A DNA stretch of 64,000 bases from Rhodospirillales bacterium (GCA_020638155.1 JACKJB010000001.1:620001-684000); one strand, 5' to 3'. Counted from the stretch's first letter, positions 1 through 8,789 are shown. The notes: generated by a model from the sequence alone, not told the origin. Numbers and translations: made by a program.

Positions 1-148
1 CGAGCGGATGGTCATTTCCGACAGTATCGCGGCAACCGAAGCCGTGCGCGTCTCTGAAACGATCGAGCAGCTCAGCGTTGCGCCGCTGATCGGGGAAGCC
101 ATCAAGCGGATTAGTGAAGAGCGGTCGATTTCGGCTCTTTTCAAATAG
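1..148 (+). CDS. prs: Ribose-phosphate pyrophosphokinase, C-terminal end (partial)
   Basis: This is the last 48 codons of a gene that begins before the window; the reading frame starts at base 2 and stops with TAG at 146-148. The visible residues read like the end of PRPP synthetase: a DSIAATEAVR stretch, then LSVAPLIGEAI and a final SISALFK. In the family this region closes the second phosphoribosyltransferase-like domain. The enzyme makes phosphoribosyl pyrophosphate from ribose 5-phosphate and ATP for purine, pyrimidine, histidine and tryptophan synthesis. The downstream run of L25, pth and ychF is the usual alphaproteobacterial neighbourhood of prs, which supports the call. The catalytic part is not in view. 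Confidence 0.85.
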   Translation, partial: ERMVISDSIAATEAVRVSETIEQLSVAPLIGEAIKRISEERSISALFK

Positions 149-208
149 GTCCGACTCTCTTATAAAGACATAAAAATATAACAACAATTATAAACAGGGA
201 CGTTTATT

Positions 209-1009
209 GTGTCCGGGGATTCTTATGTCGTAAAGCCGTTGCTGGCTGATGACGCGGATGGGCCGCGTAATGTTGCTTTTGTCAGGGGACGGAAGCCGGT
301 ATTGGCGTTGCGGCAGATGTTTGCTGCGATCAGCCGCGGGGATGGCGTTAATGCCGCTATATGGCAGGATGCGCAGTGTCATATAGAGGCGGCCGATCTG
401 GATCGCTTGGTGCGGTGGTGCAAGTACAACGGGATATCTGTCAGCCAGGAGCCGTTAGCTTGTGATTATGAGGACCGTAGCCTTTCGCGGTTATTTAACA
501 AACTGGCCGGCAAAAAAACAAACAGGACGTTGCTTACGCCGCTGCAGGAGCATATCGCCCGCAGAATATCCATATTAAAAGAGGCTTTTCCGGATCACCA
601 GATTCGTCTCAGTATTGATGCTGGATATTTGCGGGGCAGCGTCAGTCCTGTTGATAACGGGATTAATCCGCATGTCGATAAGGGAACGGGGATTGAAAAG
701 CGTTTTATTGAAACGATTGCTGACGGGGCAACATGCCTGATTGATAACGATCATGTGTCGTTTGGATCCGGTCTTGATAAAATTGTGGTGAAAGACAGCC
801 CGGTAACACTCTGGCAGGTTGAGACAGGCAAGCTGGCCTTGCTGAGTTCTCTGGAAAATACGGAGCGGCCCGTTATGCATACGCCGCCGCCGAAAGACCG
901 TGCCACGCCCGAATATGGGCTGCGGATTGTGCTGGTTTATGACCTGGTTAAGTGGAATTCATCCTTATGTGAGAAGTTGCGGCGGATGGTTTTGGACAGA
1001 AAAGCTTGA
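209..1009 (+). CDS. Hypothetical protein, possibly DUF1826-like
   Basis: A 266-codon reading frame with a GTG start, placed between prs and the L25 gene. The protein is soluble with no signal peptide or membrane segment. Its C-terminal half has the pattern NPHVDKG (about residue 154), a VTLWQVETGKLAL stretch, then an HTPPP motif and a hydrophobic IVLVYDLV strand. The order of a histidine-aspartate motif, a mid strand and a late His-x-Pro motif recalls DUF1826 proteins, a family of unknown function, but the match is weak and by eye only. No clear Shine-Dalgarno site precedes the GTG. It interrupts the normally tight prs-rplY order. Function unknown. Confidence 0.6.
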   Translation: MSGDSYVVKPLLADDADGPRNVAFVRGRKPVLALRQMFAAISRGDGVNAAIWQDAQCHIEAADLDRLVRWCKYNGISVSQEPLACDYEDRSLSRLFNKLAGKKTNRTLLTPLQEHIARRISILKEAFPDHQIRLSIDAGYLRGSVSPVDNGINPHVDKGTGIEKRFIETIADGATCLIDNDHVSFGSGLDKIVVKDSPVTLWQVETGKLALLSSLENTERPVMHTPPPKDRATPEYGLRIVLVYDLVKWNSSLCEKLRRMVLDRKA

Positions 1010-1115
1010 TTTTTTTCACGTTTTCTGGTCTTTTAGCGCCTGTTTCGGGCCTTCTGCAGCACCCCTGGAGGCCGGTCCGGAATAAAATATTGTTATAAAA
1101 CAAGAGGATATAACC

Positions 1116-1781
1116 ATGTCAAAAAACTATGCTTTGCAAGCCGAAGCAAGAGACCGGGTCGGCAAGGGGGCCGCTCGTGCATTGCGTCGCGAAAATAAAG
1201 TTCCTGCAGTGATTTACGGTGACGGTAAAGAGCCGATCACGATTACCCTGCCGGAAAAAGAAATTAACCTGGAATACAACAAAGGCCACATGTTTACGAC
1301 CTTGTGCGATTTGAGCGTGGGTAGTGATAAACACCTGGTTCTGGCTCGTGATGTCCAGTCTCACGTTGTCAAAGGGACTGTTGAACATGTCGATTTTCTG
1401 CGTGTGTCGCCGAAAACCAAGATTGCCGTCAGTGTTCCGGTTCAGTTCATCAACGAAGAGCAGTCTCCTGCGATTCAGGATAAAGGCGTGATGAACATTA
1501 TCCGTTATGAAGTTGAACTGGTTTGCCAGGCAACAAGCATTCCTGACGCTATTGAAATTGATCTGACGCCGTTCCAGATTGGCGATACGATCAAGATCAG
1601 CAACGCAACCATGCCTGCTGGCGCTAAGCCTGTGATTGACGATCGTGACTTTACGATTGCCGTCATTGCCGCGCCGCGCCGCGCTGAAGCAACCGACGAT
1701 GCTGCTGAAGGTGCAGAAGGCGAAGAAGCTGCTGCTGAAGCTGGCGAAGAAAAAGCTGAAGAAGCTGCTGCTGAAGAATAA
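1116..1781 (+). CDS. rplY: Large ribosomal subunit protein bL25 (Ctc/TL5 form)
   Basis: This 221-residue protein is the long, general-stress type of L25, which binds 5S rRNA in the 50S subunit. The N-terminal L25 domain is recognisable from RDRVGKGAARALR and KVPAVIYG (residues about 12-37). A second beta-rich Ctc domain follows, with VDFLRVSPKTKIAVSVPVQF near residue 90. The last 30 residues are an Ala/Glu-rich acidic tail, common in alphaproteobacterial versions. The ATG at 1116 follows an AAGAGGAT ribosome site at sensible distance. A long-loop hairpin with a T run lies straight after the stop and before pth. Identification is secure. Confidence 0.95.
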   Translation: MSKNYALQAEARDRVGKGAARALRRENKVPAVIYGDGKEPITITLPEKEINLEYNKGHMFTTLCDLSVGSDKHLVLARDVQSHVVKGTVEHVDFLRVSPKTKIAVSVPVQFINEEQSPAIQDKGVMNIIRYEVELVCQATSIPDAIEIDLTPFQIGDTIKISNATMPAGAKPVIDDRDFTIAVIAAPRRAEATDDAAEGAEGEEAAAEAGEEKAEEAAAEE

Positions 1782-1789
1782 TAATTTTG

Positions 1790-1862
1790 CCATCAGGGGC
1801 ATCATTGCGATGAGATTGTAGTATACTCTTTCTTGTTGCGCCGATGCCCCTGATGGTTTTTT
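1790..1862 (+). terminator. Long-loop hairpin with T run between L25 and pth
   Basis: CCATCAGGGGCATC at 1790-1803 is perfectly complemented by GATGCCCCTGATGG at 1843-1856, giving a 14-bp stem with a 39-nt loop, followed by six T at 1857-1862. This has the shape of an intrinsic terminator for the L25 transcript, though the loop is much longer than usual. It ends only four bases before the pth start codon, and no Shine-Dalgarno sequence stands between, so it could also affect pth expression. Confidence 0.6.
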
Positions 1863-1866
1863 AACG

Positions 1867-2478
1867 ATGTCCGATCTTTCCAAACATAAATCCGATGCGC
1901 CGTGGCTGTTTGTCGGTCTGGGGAATCCCGGGCCGGAATATGCCGGGAACCGTCATAATATCGGGTTCATGGTTGTCGATGCCATGGCGTCGGAATTCGG
2001 GTATCCATCGTGGCGGTCCAAGTTCCAGGGGGATCTGGCCGAAGGACGGATTGACGGCCATAAAGTCATTTTGTTAAAGCCAACAACTTACATGAACAAT
2101 TCCGGCCAAGCCGTTAAAGCGGCTGCAAAATTTTACAAAATAAATCCGGACCGTATCGTTATTTTTCATGATGAGTTGGATCTGGAACCGGCCAAGATCA
2201 GGATTAAGCAGGGCGGCGGTAATGCCGGTCATAACGGCTTGAAATCCATTCAGGCGCATATGGGGACGCCGGACTTCTGGCGTGTGCGCCTGGGGATTGG
2301 GCATCCGGGTGATAAAGCCCGCGTGCACGGTTATGTGCTACGCGATTTTGCAAAGGCGGAAAAAGGCTGGGTCGATGCTGTGGTGACTGCCAGCGCACGC
2401 CATGCCGGGCTGCTGGCAGGCGGCGATACGGCCAATTACCTGAGTAAAATCGCCATCGATGTTAAGGCGGCGGCCTGA
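1867..2478 (+). CDS. pth: Peptidyl-tRNA hydrolase
   Basis: A 203-residue enzyme that frees tRNA from peptidyl-tRNA released by stalled ribosomes. Family signatures are plain: [17 protein letters not shown] at about residues 15-31 with the catalytic His30, TYMNNSG near 77-83, FHDELDL with the conserved Asp near 99, and [13 protein letters not shown] near 117-129 which contacts the tRNA. Length matches the bacterial family. The ATG at 1867 is the only reasonable start before the first conserved strand, yet it lacks a Shine-Dalgarno site and sits four bases beyond the T run of the L25 hairpin. Expression may depend on read-through or a leader start. The call is secure. Confidence 0.96.
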   Translation: MSDLSKHKSDAPWLFVGLGNPGPEYAGNRHNIGFMVVDAMASEFGYPSWRSKFQGDLAEGRIDGHKVILLKPTTYMNNSGQAVKAAAKFYKINPDRIVIFHDELDLEPAKIRIKQGGGNAGHNGLKSIQAHMGTPDFWRVRLGIGHPGDKARVHGYVLRDFAKAEKGWVDAVVTASARHAGLLAGGDTANYLSKIAIDVKAAA

Positions 2479-2482
2479 TCCG

Positions 2483-2749
2483 TTAATCGAATTTCGGGAT
2501 CAGCGTATCCAGCCCTTTGCCGTTCCCGCGCTTTTTACAGATAAAGCTGTCACCGAGAGCTTGGTTTTCCCGGCACATTTCTGTTGTTTTCATCGGTCCG
2601 GCCACGGCGCTGTTCCATGTTTTGCTAATCAGGCTTTCACCCGTCCAGACATCATGGACGATGGTGGCTGTTGCTGCGGTTAGAACCAGGGCCCTAAACA
2701 GGCCTTTTAAACCACTGGCTACGTTCTGTGCGTCTTTTGCGACTTTCAT
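2483..2749 (-). CDS. Small protein of unknown function, one hydrophobic segment
   Basis: An 88-residue frame on the minus strand between pth and ychF. The ATG ending at 2749 is preceded by a strong GGAGG site eight bases upstream (CAGGGAGGAAAGAGAG), which argues that it is a real gene. Residues 14-31 (LKGLFRALVLTAATATIV) are hydrophobic and could be a membrane anchor or signal. The rest is polar with two cysteines (near 59 and 71) and ends in a basic stretch. Its stop lies five bases from the pth stop, so the two converge. No family was recognised. Confidence 0.55.
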   Translation of the reverse strand: MKVAKDAQNVASGLKGLFRALVLTAATATIVHDVWTGESLISKTWNSAVAGPMKTTEMCRENQALGDSFICKKRGNGKGLDTLIPKFD

Positions 2750-2838
2750 CTCTCTTTCCTCCCTGAAAAAAGAAGTACATATTACAATTTCATTGTGGTA
2801 GCACTTCGGACAGCAAAAGAAAAGAGGAGCTAAAGAGT

Positions 2839-3939
2839 ATGGGCTTTAATTGCGGGATTGTCGGGTTACCGAACGTGGGGAAATCAACGACGTTTAATGC
2901 GCTGACGGCGACGGCGGCGGCGCAGGCGGAGAATTTCCCCTTTTGTACGATCGAACCGAATGTCGGCCGGGTTGCTGTGCCGGATGAGCGGCTGGCTAAA
3001 ATAGCGGCCCTTGCCAAATCGGCCAAGATCGTTCCGGCGCAGCTTGAGTTTGTGGATATCGCCGGGCTGGTGAAGGGCGCCAGTAAAGGCGAAGGGCTGG
3101 GGAACCAGTTCCTGGGCAATATCCGTGAAGTCGATGCGATCATTCACGTTTTGCGTTGTTTTGATGATTCCAACGTGACCCATGTCGAAGGCAGCGTTGA
3201 TCCGGTGCGGGATGCCGAGACGGTTGAAACTGAGCTGCTGATTGCCGATATGGAAAGCCTTGAGCGCCAGATCGAGAATATCGCCCGCAAAGCGAAGTCC
3301 GGTGATAAGGAAACCAAGGCGCAGCACGATTTTATGTTATCGGTTAAAGCGGTTCTTGATGCTGGAAATCCGGCGCGGACGGTTGATGTGCCGGATGATA
3401 TGGTGCGGACGTTTAAAAACCTGCAACTCCTGACCGGCAAGCCTGTGCTTTATGTCTGCAACGTGTCCGAAGCCGAAGCGGCGGAAGGTAACGAATTTAG
3501 CCGTAAAGTCGAAGCGATGGCGGCGGAAAAAGGGGCGTCCAGCGTTGTCATCAGCGCGCGGATTGAATCCGAAATCGCCCAGCTGGAAACGGAAGAAGAG
3601 AAGCATGAGTTCCTTGAAACACTGGGACTGGCGGAGCCGGGCCTGAACCGGATTATCCGGGCCGGGTATAACCTTCTGGGGCTGCAGACTTATTTCACCG
3701 TCGGGCCGAAAGAAGCGCGGGCCTGGACCGTTCGGACCGGGGCCAAAGCCCCAGAAGCCGCCGGTGTGATCCATACGGACTTTGAAAAGGGCTTTATTAA
3801 AGCCGAGGTCATTTCAATCGAGGATTACATCAATCTCGGCGGGGAACACGCCTGCAAAGAGGCCGGCAAGATGCGCCAGGAAGGCAAGGAATATCTTGTC
3901 CATGACGGCGATGTCGTTCTGTTCCGGTTTAATGTGTAG
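2839..3939 (+). CDS. ychF: Redox-regulated ATPase/GTPase YchF (Obg family)
   Basis: A 366-residue P-loop NTPase, the usual size for YchF. The Walker A motif GLPNVGKS is at residues 9-16, followed by NFPFCTIEPNVG (switch I region), DIAGLVKGASKGEGLGNQFL (G3) and a C-terminal TGS domain ending in VLFRFNV. In place of a normal G4 NKxD the family carries an altered motif, here YVCNVSEAE, matching its known preference for ATP. YchF associates with ribosomes and stress responses. An AGAGGAG site precedes the ATG. The place after pth is typical for alphaproteobacteria. Confidence 0.95.
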   Translation: MGFNCGIVGLPNVGKSTTFNALTATAAAQAENFPFCTIEPNVGRVAVPDERLAKIAALAKSAKIVPAQLEFVDIAGLVKGASKGEGLGNQFLGNIREVDAIIHVLRCFDDSNVTHVEGSVDPVRDAETVETELLIADMESLERQIENIARKAKSGDKETKAQHDFMLSVKAVLDAGNPARTVDVPDDMVRTFKNLQLLTGKPVLYVCNVSEAEAAEGNEFSRKVEAMAAEKGASSVVISARIESEIAQLETEEEKHEFLETLGLAEPGLNRIIRAGYNLLGLQTYFTVGPKEARAWTVRTGAKAPEAAGVIHTDFEKGFIKAEVISIEDYINLGGEHACKEAGKMRQEGKEYLVHDGDVVLFRFNV

Positions 3940-3990
3940 CGTTTAGTGTAGCCCTTTCAAATCATTATGAAGGGGACAATTGTTAACAGT

Positions 3991-4058
3991 GTCATTTCGA
4001 AGCGAAGCTGAGAAATCTCCAGATTGTCGGGAGATCCCTCACATGCGTTCGGGATGAC
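3991..4058. repeat. REP-like palindromic repeat, copy 1
   Basis: A 68-base imperfect palindrome that begins GTCATTTCGAAGCG and ends TTCGGGATGAC; the inner arms GAGAAATCTCC and GGGAGATCCCTC also pair. A second copy of the same length is at 19078-19145. It lies in the 144-base gap between ychF and the orphan at 4084, at the converging 3' ends. Such GTCATT...AATGAC/GGATGAC elements are scattered intergenic repeats in many bacteria. It may fold as RNA and act as a terminator or mRNA stabiliser, but that is inference. Confidence 0.75.
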
Positions 4059-4083
4059 GATTAAAGAGAATCCTGTCCCATTA

Positions 4084-6942
4084 TTAGTTGCTTAGTGTTG
4101 CTGTGGCAGCAGCTTTCGCCTGCTGCTGGATTTCTGCGGCATCTGCGGCGGGGGCTGTGATTTCCTGCGTTGCCGGTGTTTCCGGGGTGGTTTCCAGATC
4201 AACCTTGTTTTCGGCGGCGATGGCTTCGATCTGTTTAATTTCTTCTTCAAAGGCGTTCAGAGGTTTTTCTATTTTATCGAAGCTGCGGCGGTCGTGTAGC
4301 AATTCGCGGACCGTGGCACCGCGGTGATCGTAAGTGTCTTCGATGATGGCATCCTGATTTGCGCGCAGGATGTCGCGGCCTTTTTCAAAATCTTCGGGGC
4401 CAAGGGTTTCGTCTATGCGTTGCAGGTAGGGTTGCAGTTGCTTCCAGTTGTCTTTAACGAAACTGACTTCCCGCTGGTCCATTCCGTCCCGCAGGAATGT
4501 TGCGAACTGGTGGGTTTCCTTAAGGGATTCTGTCATGTCACCGCCGTTGTGAACCTTGTCTTTCAGGTCTTCGTAGCGGTCATGCGCGTCGCTCATGAAT
4601 TGCATTTGTTCGCGGGACATCACGCCATGCTGTGAGCTCAGGAAATCCATATAGGTGTCCTGTAAGCTATCAAAACGTTTGACGGTGCTTTCTTCTAAGG
4701 TTGGCAAGTCCGGCCCGTCCCATTCCTGTTCGGTCGGTGTTGTCGTTTGCGCGGTTTGCGGTTTTGTGTTGTGGCTGGCCTCCGGCTTTGGCTCTGCTTC
4801 AACTTGTGCCGCGTAGACCTGGCGTTCAGCTTCCAGGCTGTTGAATCGATCCAGCGTATTTTGAATCTGGTCTCGTGCGCCTGCGCTCATTTGTCCAAAT
4901 TTGACACCTGTGTCGGCCAGTTCCAGAAATTCTTTTTGTACGCCGGGATCGCGCATAGAGTTGACGAGCCTTTCCGGGGTTTCTATATGGACCCCGATTT
5001 TTGTAAGCCTTTCCTGATTGTTTCTCAGCGTGGCCCCGTTTTCCCGCAGGATGTCTTCCGCCATCATAAGCTGCTGTTGTTCGACGTCTGCCAGCTGTTG
5101 AGCGGCGAGCGACTGGGCTGGCGGTTTAACGGAAATGTCGGCACTGGCGTCCTGATATTGCTCCGGATATTTTTGTTTGTGGGCACCGATCATCGCTTCT
5201 TCCATGTTAGAGCGGCGATATAAGCCATAGATTGCTCCGTATTTCTGGGTATAGACATCGATCTTGCTGAGATTGGTCATATCTTGTTCGTTGCCGGCCA
5301 TGGTGCGGGCTTCTTCTGCGCTCAGCCCGCCGCCTTGTTTGACGTAGGCTTCTTTACGCAGCCAGCCTTCCATGATGGAAATGTCGTTATTGTAGTACAC
5401 ATGGTTTTCGTTCACGACGGCGTGAGGCGGTACGCCCCGGTCCATATCAATCTGGCCGCGGATGTCAACGGCAGCGCGGGCACAGGCGGTTTGCTGGTCA
5501 AGGTTTCCGCCTTCGGCGCTTTGATAGCGTTCGATTTTTTGTTTCAGCATATCTGTGTAATGATCCATGCTGTTCGGCAGGCGTCCGTGTTGCGCCCAGC
5601 TTGCGCGCATGGTGCTGACTGTATCTTCCGCCGTTAAGGTAACGCCTTCATATTCCTTCACGCCCTGACGAATGGTATCGATATCAAGGAGCTGTGTTTT
5701 GATTTGTTCTGTAAGCTGTGTTTTTTCAGTATCGCTGAGAGGTCTGTTGTTCTCAAGCGCGGCGGCGATACCCGGCTTGCTTTTGTCCTGAGTGCCAAGT
5801 TGCCCGTATAATTCTTCCCGCTTTTCAAAATATTGATTCAGGGCATCGTCAAAAGAAAGGTTGCCGTTATTCATCGCATCGTAAACGGATCGTGTGGCAT
5901 CATCCATCTTCGGCATGATCCGGGTGCTTACAAAATTATCGGCGATCATTTCCGGGGTCGGGGCTACACCTTGAATAGAGGCCTCGACCTGCCGCAGGTG
6001 CCGGACGTCGCCAATGATAGAATTTTGCATGTTTTTCAGAACGGAGGCTGAAATATCCTGGCCGTCATGTTCGGCTTTGTAGCGATCGGCGTAATTCGCG
6101 ATGTATTTGTCGATGGCATCGCCTGCGCTCAGCCCCTCGGCTTTCATACTTTGCCACACATGGCCTGTATGGGTGCTGATGTTCGGGTTATTCATTGCAA
6201 ACATATTGATGAAGTAAATCGAGCTATCATCCATTTCCGGTTGTGGCGGCGGTTTTTGCTCCTGCTGTACCGTTTTTTTCTGCTCTGCTTCGGCATCCGC
6301 TTTTGCAGCAGGTGGTTTGGCAGGCGATATTTTGCCTTCCTCTGTCAGGGTTTGCGCCGTTTCATAAAGTTTGCGCTTTGCTGGATCGTTTGTAAGGTCA
6401 CGGACTTCTTTAATTTCCAGCAGGCGGCGTTCCAGCCGTTCCATCCGTATGATGCTCATGTCCCTTGCCGTCTGAATTTTTCCGGCATTGCCGTAGTCTT
6501 TGCGTGCGCCGCTTTCGACGTCGCGTTCGATTTGATCCATTTCGGCGTTGGCATGGTCGATTTGTTGTTGCAGTTCAATCCGGCGGTCGTACATCTCGCG
6601 CACTTCTTCGCTCAGACTTTCCGGATCATTGTCCATGACCTCTTCCAGCCGTTTCAGATGATATTGCGCGGTCATATCGCGGGCCATGATCTTGCCGGCA
6701 TACCAGTGCGCCGTTTCCAGGTAGTTCGGGTTGGCCGGATTAACCTGGTCTTCGGCGACGCCCATATGTTTTAAAAATGTGGAAATGGCCTGGTTCGTTG
6801 CGGAATTGGCATCCCCAAGCTGACCGTTTACAGGGTCGAAATCCATGCCTTTAAGAAATTCGGGATTAGACAGGCGTTGCATCAGGAAAAATGCCTGAAT
6901 TTGTTCGATAATCTGGCTCTGATCGTAGTCAGTAAACGCCAT
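4084..6942 (-). CDS. Large hydrophilic orphan protein (952 residues)
   Basis: An uninterrupted 952-codon frame, the second largest unknown in the window. An AGAAGGTG site stands six bases before the ATG. The protein has no signal peptide or membrane segment, so it looks cytosolic or exported by a non-Sec route. It is rich in Glu, Gln, Asp, Met and Ala and appears largely helical, with likely coiled coil at about residues 85-200 and 880-950. Proline-rich, low-complexity linkers occur near 205-235 (PAKPPAAKADAEAEQ) and near 715-745 (many Thr, Gln, Pro). No catalytic motif or known domain was recognised. It stands alone between ychF and ilvE. It could be a structural, scaffold or effector-type protein; no function is assigned. 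Confidence 0.75.
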   Translation of the reverse strand: MAFTDYDQSQIIEQIQAFFLMQRLSNPEFLKGMDFDPVNGQLGDANSATNQAISTFLKHMGVAEDQVNPANPNYLETAHWYAGKIMARDMTAQYHLKRLEEVMDNDPESLSEEVREMYDRRIELQQQIDHANAEMDQIERDVESGARKDYGNAGKIQTARDMSIIRMERLERRLLEIKEVRDLTNDPAKRKLYETAQTLTEEGKISPAKPPAAKADAEAEQKKTVQQEQKPPPQPEMDDSSIYFINMFAMNNPNISTHTGHVWQSMKAEGLSAGDAIDKYIANYADRYKAEHDGQDISASVLKNMQNSIIGDVRHLRQVEASIQGVAPTPEMIADNFVSTRIMPKMDDATRSVYDAMNNGNLSFDDALNQYFEKREELYGQLGTQDKSKPGIAAALENNRPLSDTEKTQLTEQIKTQLLDIDTIRQGVKEYEGVTLTAEDTVSTMRASWAQHGRLPNSMDHYTDMLKQKIERYQSAEGGNLDQQTACARAAVDIRGQIDMDRGVPPHAVVNENHVYYNNDISIMEGWLRKEAYVKQGGGLSAEEARTMAGNEQDMTNLSKIDVYTQKYGAIYGLYRRSNMEEAMIGAHKQKYPEQYQDASADISVKPPAQSLAAQQLADVEQQQLMMAEDILRENGATLRNNQERLTKIGVHIETPERLVNSMRDPGVQKEFLELADTGVKFGQMSAGARDQIQNTLDRFNSLEAERQVYAAQVEAEPKPEASHNTKPQTAQTTTPTEQEWDGPDLPTLEESTVKRFDSLQDTYMDFLSSQHGVMSREQMQFMSDAHDRYEDLKDKVHNGGDMTESLKETHQFATFLRDGMDQREVSFVKDNWKQLQPYLQRIDETLGPEDFEKGRDILRANQDAIIEDTYDHRGATVRELLHDRRSFDKIEKPLNAFEEEIKQIEAIAAENKVDLETTPETPATQEITAPAADAAEIQQQAKAAATATLSN

Positions 6943-7067
6943 TCATACACCTTCTATAATTTATGCCGCATATATAAGAGCAGCCTTTTCTTTTGTACTA
7001 TTATTACAAAAAGATTAACAAAATGCAAACTTTGTTGCATCTTTATGGCTATAGGGTGTGTAAGCTT

Positions 7068-7973
7068 TTACGCAGAGGCCGCCGTTTTTGCTGCCGGTTT
7101 CTGGCGTGTCAGGTCCTGGTAAGCTTCCTGCAGGCGCTTGGTCAGCGGGCCGATCTCATACGTATGATCGTCAATCCGGCCTACGGGGGTGATTTCCGCG
7201 GCGGTTCCGGTGACAAAAATTTCCTCATACTGGCCGATTTCATCGGGCATTATGGTTGTTTCTTCTGCGGAAATCCCCATGTCGCGGGCAAGCTGCAGGA
7301 CGGTCTGGCGGGTGATGCCGTTCAGGAAGCATTCCGCTGTCGGTGTTTTGATTGCGCCGTCTTTGATAAAGAACAGGTTGGAGCCGGAAGATTCTGCGAC
7401 CCGGCCTTTGTAATCCAGCATAAAGGCATCATCAAACCCGGCGCGTTCTGCTTCGTGCTTGGCCATGGTGCCGATGGCATAATTTCCTGCGGCCTTGGCA
7501 TGGACGGGGCAGGTTTGCGGGTCCGGGCGGCGCCACGTGGCGGATTTCAGGGCAATGCCCTTGTCTTCGCCGCCTTTCGGGAAGAAATATTTAGGCCATT
7601 GCCAGCAGGTAAAGGCCAGATGGATGGCCGTGTTCTGCGCGGAAACGGCCATTTGCTCGGAACCGCGCCATGCGATAGGCCGCAAGTAACCGTTGGAGAT
7701 GTTATTGGCTTCCAGGATTTCTTTTGAGGCGTCTTCGATGGCTTCCAGGCTAAAAGGGATTTCCATGTCCAGCATACGGGCGGAGTCGATCAGGCGCTGC
7801 GAATGCTCGCGCAGCTTGAAAACGGTGCCGTCATAAATCCGCTCGCCTTCGAATACCGCGCCGCCGTAATGCAGGCCGTGGGACAGGACGTGCAGCTTGG
7901 CATCCCGCCAGGGAACAACTTCTCCGTCATACCAGATTAAACCGTCGCGATCATCAAAAGGGGCGTTTGTCAT
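7068..7973 (-). CDS. ilvE: Branched-chain amino-acid aminotransferase
   Basis: A class IV PLP-dependent aminotransferase that performs the last step of valine, leucine and isoleucine synthesis and the first step of their breakdown. The chosen start (ATG ending at 7973, 301 residues) gives the typical opening PFDDRDGLIWYDGE; an in-frame ATG twelve codons upstream (8009) is possible but adds an atypical tail and has a poor ribosome site. Motifs: SHGLHYGGAVFEGER near 32-46, the PLP lysine in HAKAAGNY near 155, and ESSGSNLFF followed by GTAAEITPVG near the C-terminus. It is divergent from the response regulator at 8073. ilvD is elsewhere (44912). Confidence 0.93.
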   Translation of the reverse strand: MTNAPFDDRDGLIWYDGEVVPWRDAKLHVLSHGLHYGGAVFEGERIYDGTVFKLREHSQRLIDSARMLDMEIPFSLEAIEDASKEILEANNISNGYLRPIAWRGSEQMAVSAQNTAIHLAFTCWQWPKYFFPKGGEDKGIALKSATWRRPDPQTCPVHAKAAGNYAIGTMAKHEAERAGFDDAFMLDYKGRVAESSGSNLFFIKDGAIKTPTAECFLNGITRQTVLQLARDMGISAEETTIMPDEIGQYEEIFVTGTAAEITPVGRIDDHTYEIGPLTKRLQEAYQDLTRQKPAAKTAASA

Positions 7974-8072
7974 TGTTGTACTCTCACTATGGTACTTTTT
8001 AAGCTTCATTAGACCTGTATTTCTGATAGAACATTATCAGAATTGGTGAAAGAAAAAAGCAAATTAGTCGCG

Positions 8073-8789
8073 ATGAGTGAGGCTTTGCCGCAAAGACCGT
8101 CTACCATGCCCCATGTGTTGATCGTTGATGACGATGAACGTATTCGCCAGCTTGTGTCCCGGTACCTGCGGGAAAACGGATTTATCGTCGCCGAAGCCGA
8201 AAGTGCCGCGGAGGCCCGGGATGTGCTGAAACTGCTGTCTTTTGATGTGATGGTGGTCGATATCATGATGCCGGGGGAAACCGGCCTTGTGTTCACGCAG
8301 GGGCTTCGCGATCGTCATAATAATATACCGGTCCTGTTGCTTACCGCGTTAGGTGAAGCGGAAGACCGCATTGCCGGGCTGGAAACGGGAGCAGATGATT
8401 ATCTGACCAAGCCTTTTGAACCGCGGGAGCTTGTTTTAAGGCTGCAGGCGATCCTGCGCCGCAGGCCTCAGGAGCCGGAGCAAGGGCAGGTCTTTACCGT
8501 CGGGCGCTGGCGGTATGATCCGGCGCATAAGGAATTGCAGGACGGGAATGAGACGGTGCGGCTGACAACGGTCGAAGATAATCTGCTGCGCGCCCTGGCC
8601 AGTCGCAGTGGGGCGGCGATCAGCCGGGAAGAGCTGGCGCGGCTCTGCGACCTGGATGCTGGCGAGCGCACGATTGATGTCCAGGTGACGCGCCTGCGCC
8701 GTAAGATCGAGGATGACCCTAAAATGCCGCGCTGCCTGCAGACGGTACGGGGTAAGGGCTATATGTTACGGACCGGGGCTTTGTCATGA
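8073..8789 (+). CDS. OmpR-family response regulator
   Basis: A two-domain regulator: a receiver with the acidic pair VDDDE near residue 15, phospho-acceptor Asp63 in VVDIMMPGETG, a Thr in LLLTALGE and Lys in YLTKPFEP, followed by a winged-helix DNA-binding domain (AISREELARL ... IDVQVTRLRRKIEDDP ... VRGKGYML). It should be phosphorylated by the kinase encoded immediately downstream, with which it overlaps by four bases (ATGA). The sequence resembles the alphaproteobacterial PetR/CzcR-like branch, but the regulon cannot be read from here. The start is uncertain: in-frame TTG 8043 and GTG 8046 lie upstream and ATG 8106 downstream, none with a good Shine-Dalgarno. Confidence 0.9.
   Translation: MSEALPQRPSTMPHVLIVDDDERIRQLVSRYLRENGFIVAEAESAAEARDVLKLLSFDVMVVDIMMPGETGLVFTQGLRDRHNNIPVLLLTALGEAEDRIAGLETGADDYLTKPFEPRELVLRLQAILRRRPQEPEQGQVFTVGRWRYDPAHKELQDGNETVRLTTVEDNLLRALASRSGAAISREELARLCDLDAGERTIDVQVTRLRRKIEDDPKMPRCLQTVRGKGYMLRTGALS

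Noticed and set aside
1119..1883. 254-codon minus-strand frame across the L25 gene
   Set aside because: It is the mirror of a secure L25 gene, translates to low-complexity Ser/Phe runs opposite the Ala/Glu tail, and has no ribosome site.
6067..6774. 235-codon plus-strand frame opposite the 952-residue orphan
   Set aside because: Phe/Cys-rich translation typical of antisense of Glu/Lys-rich helices; the minus-strand frame is far longer and has a good ribosome site.
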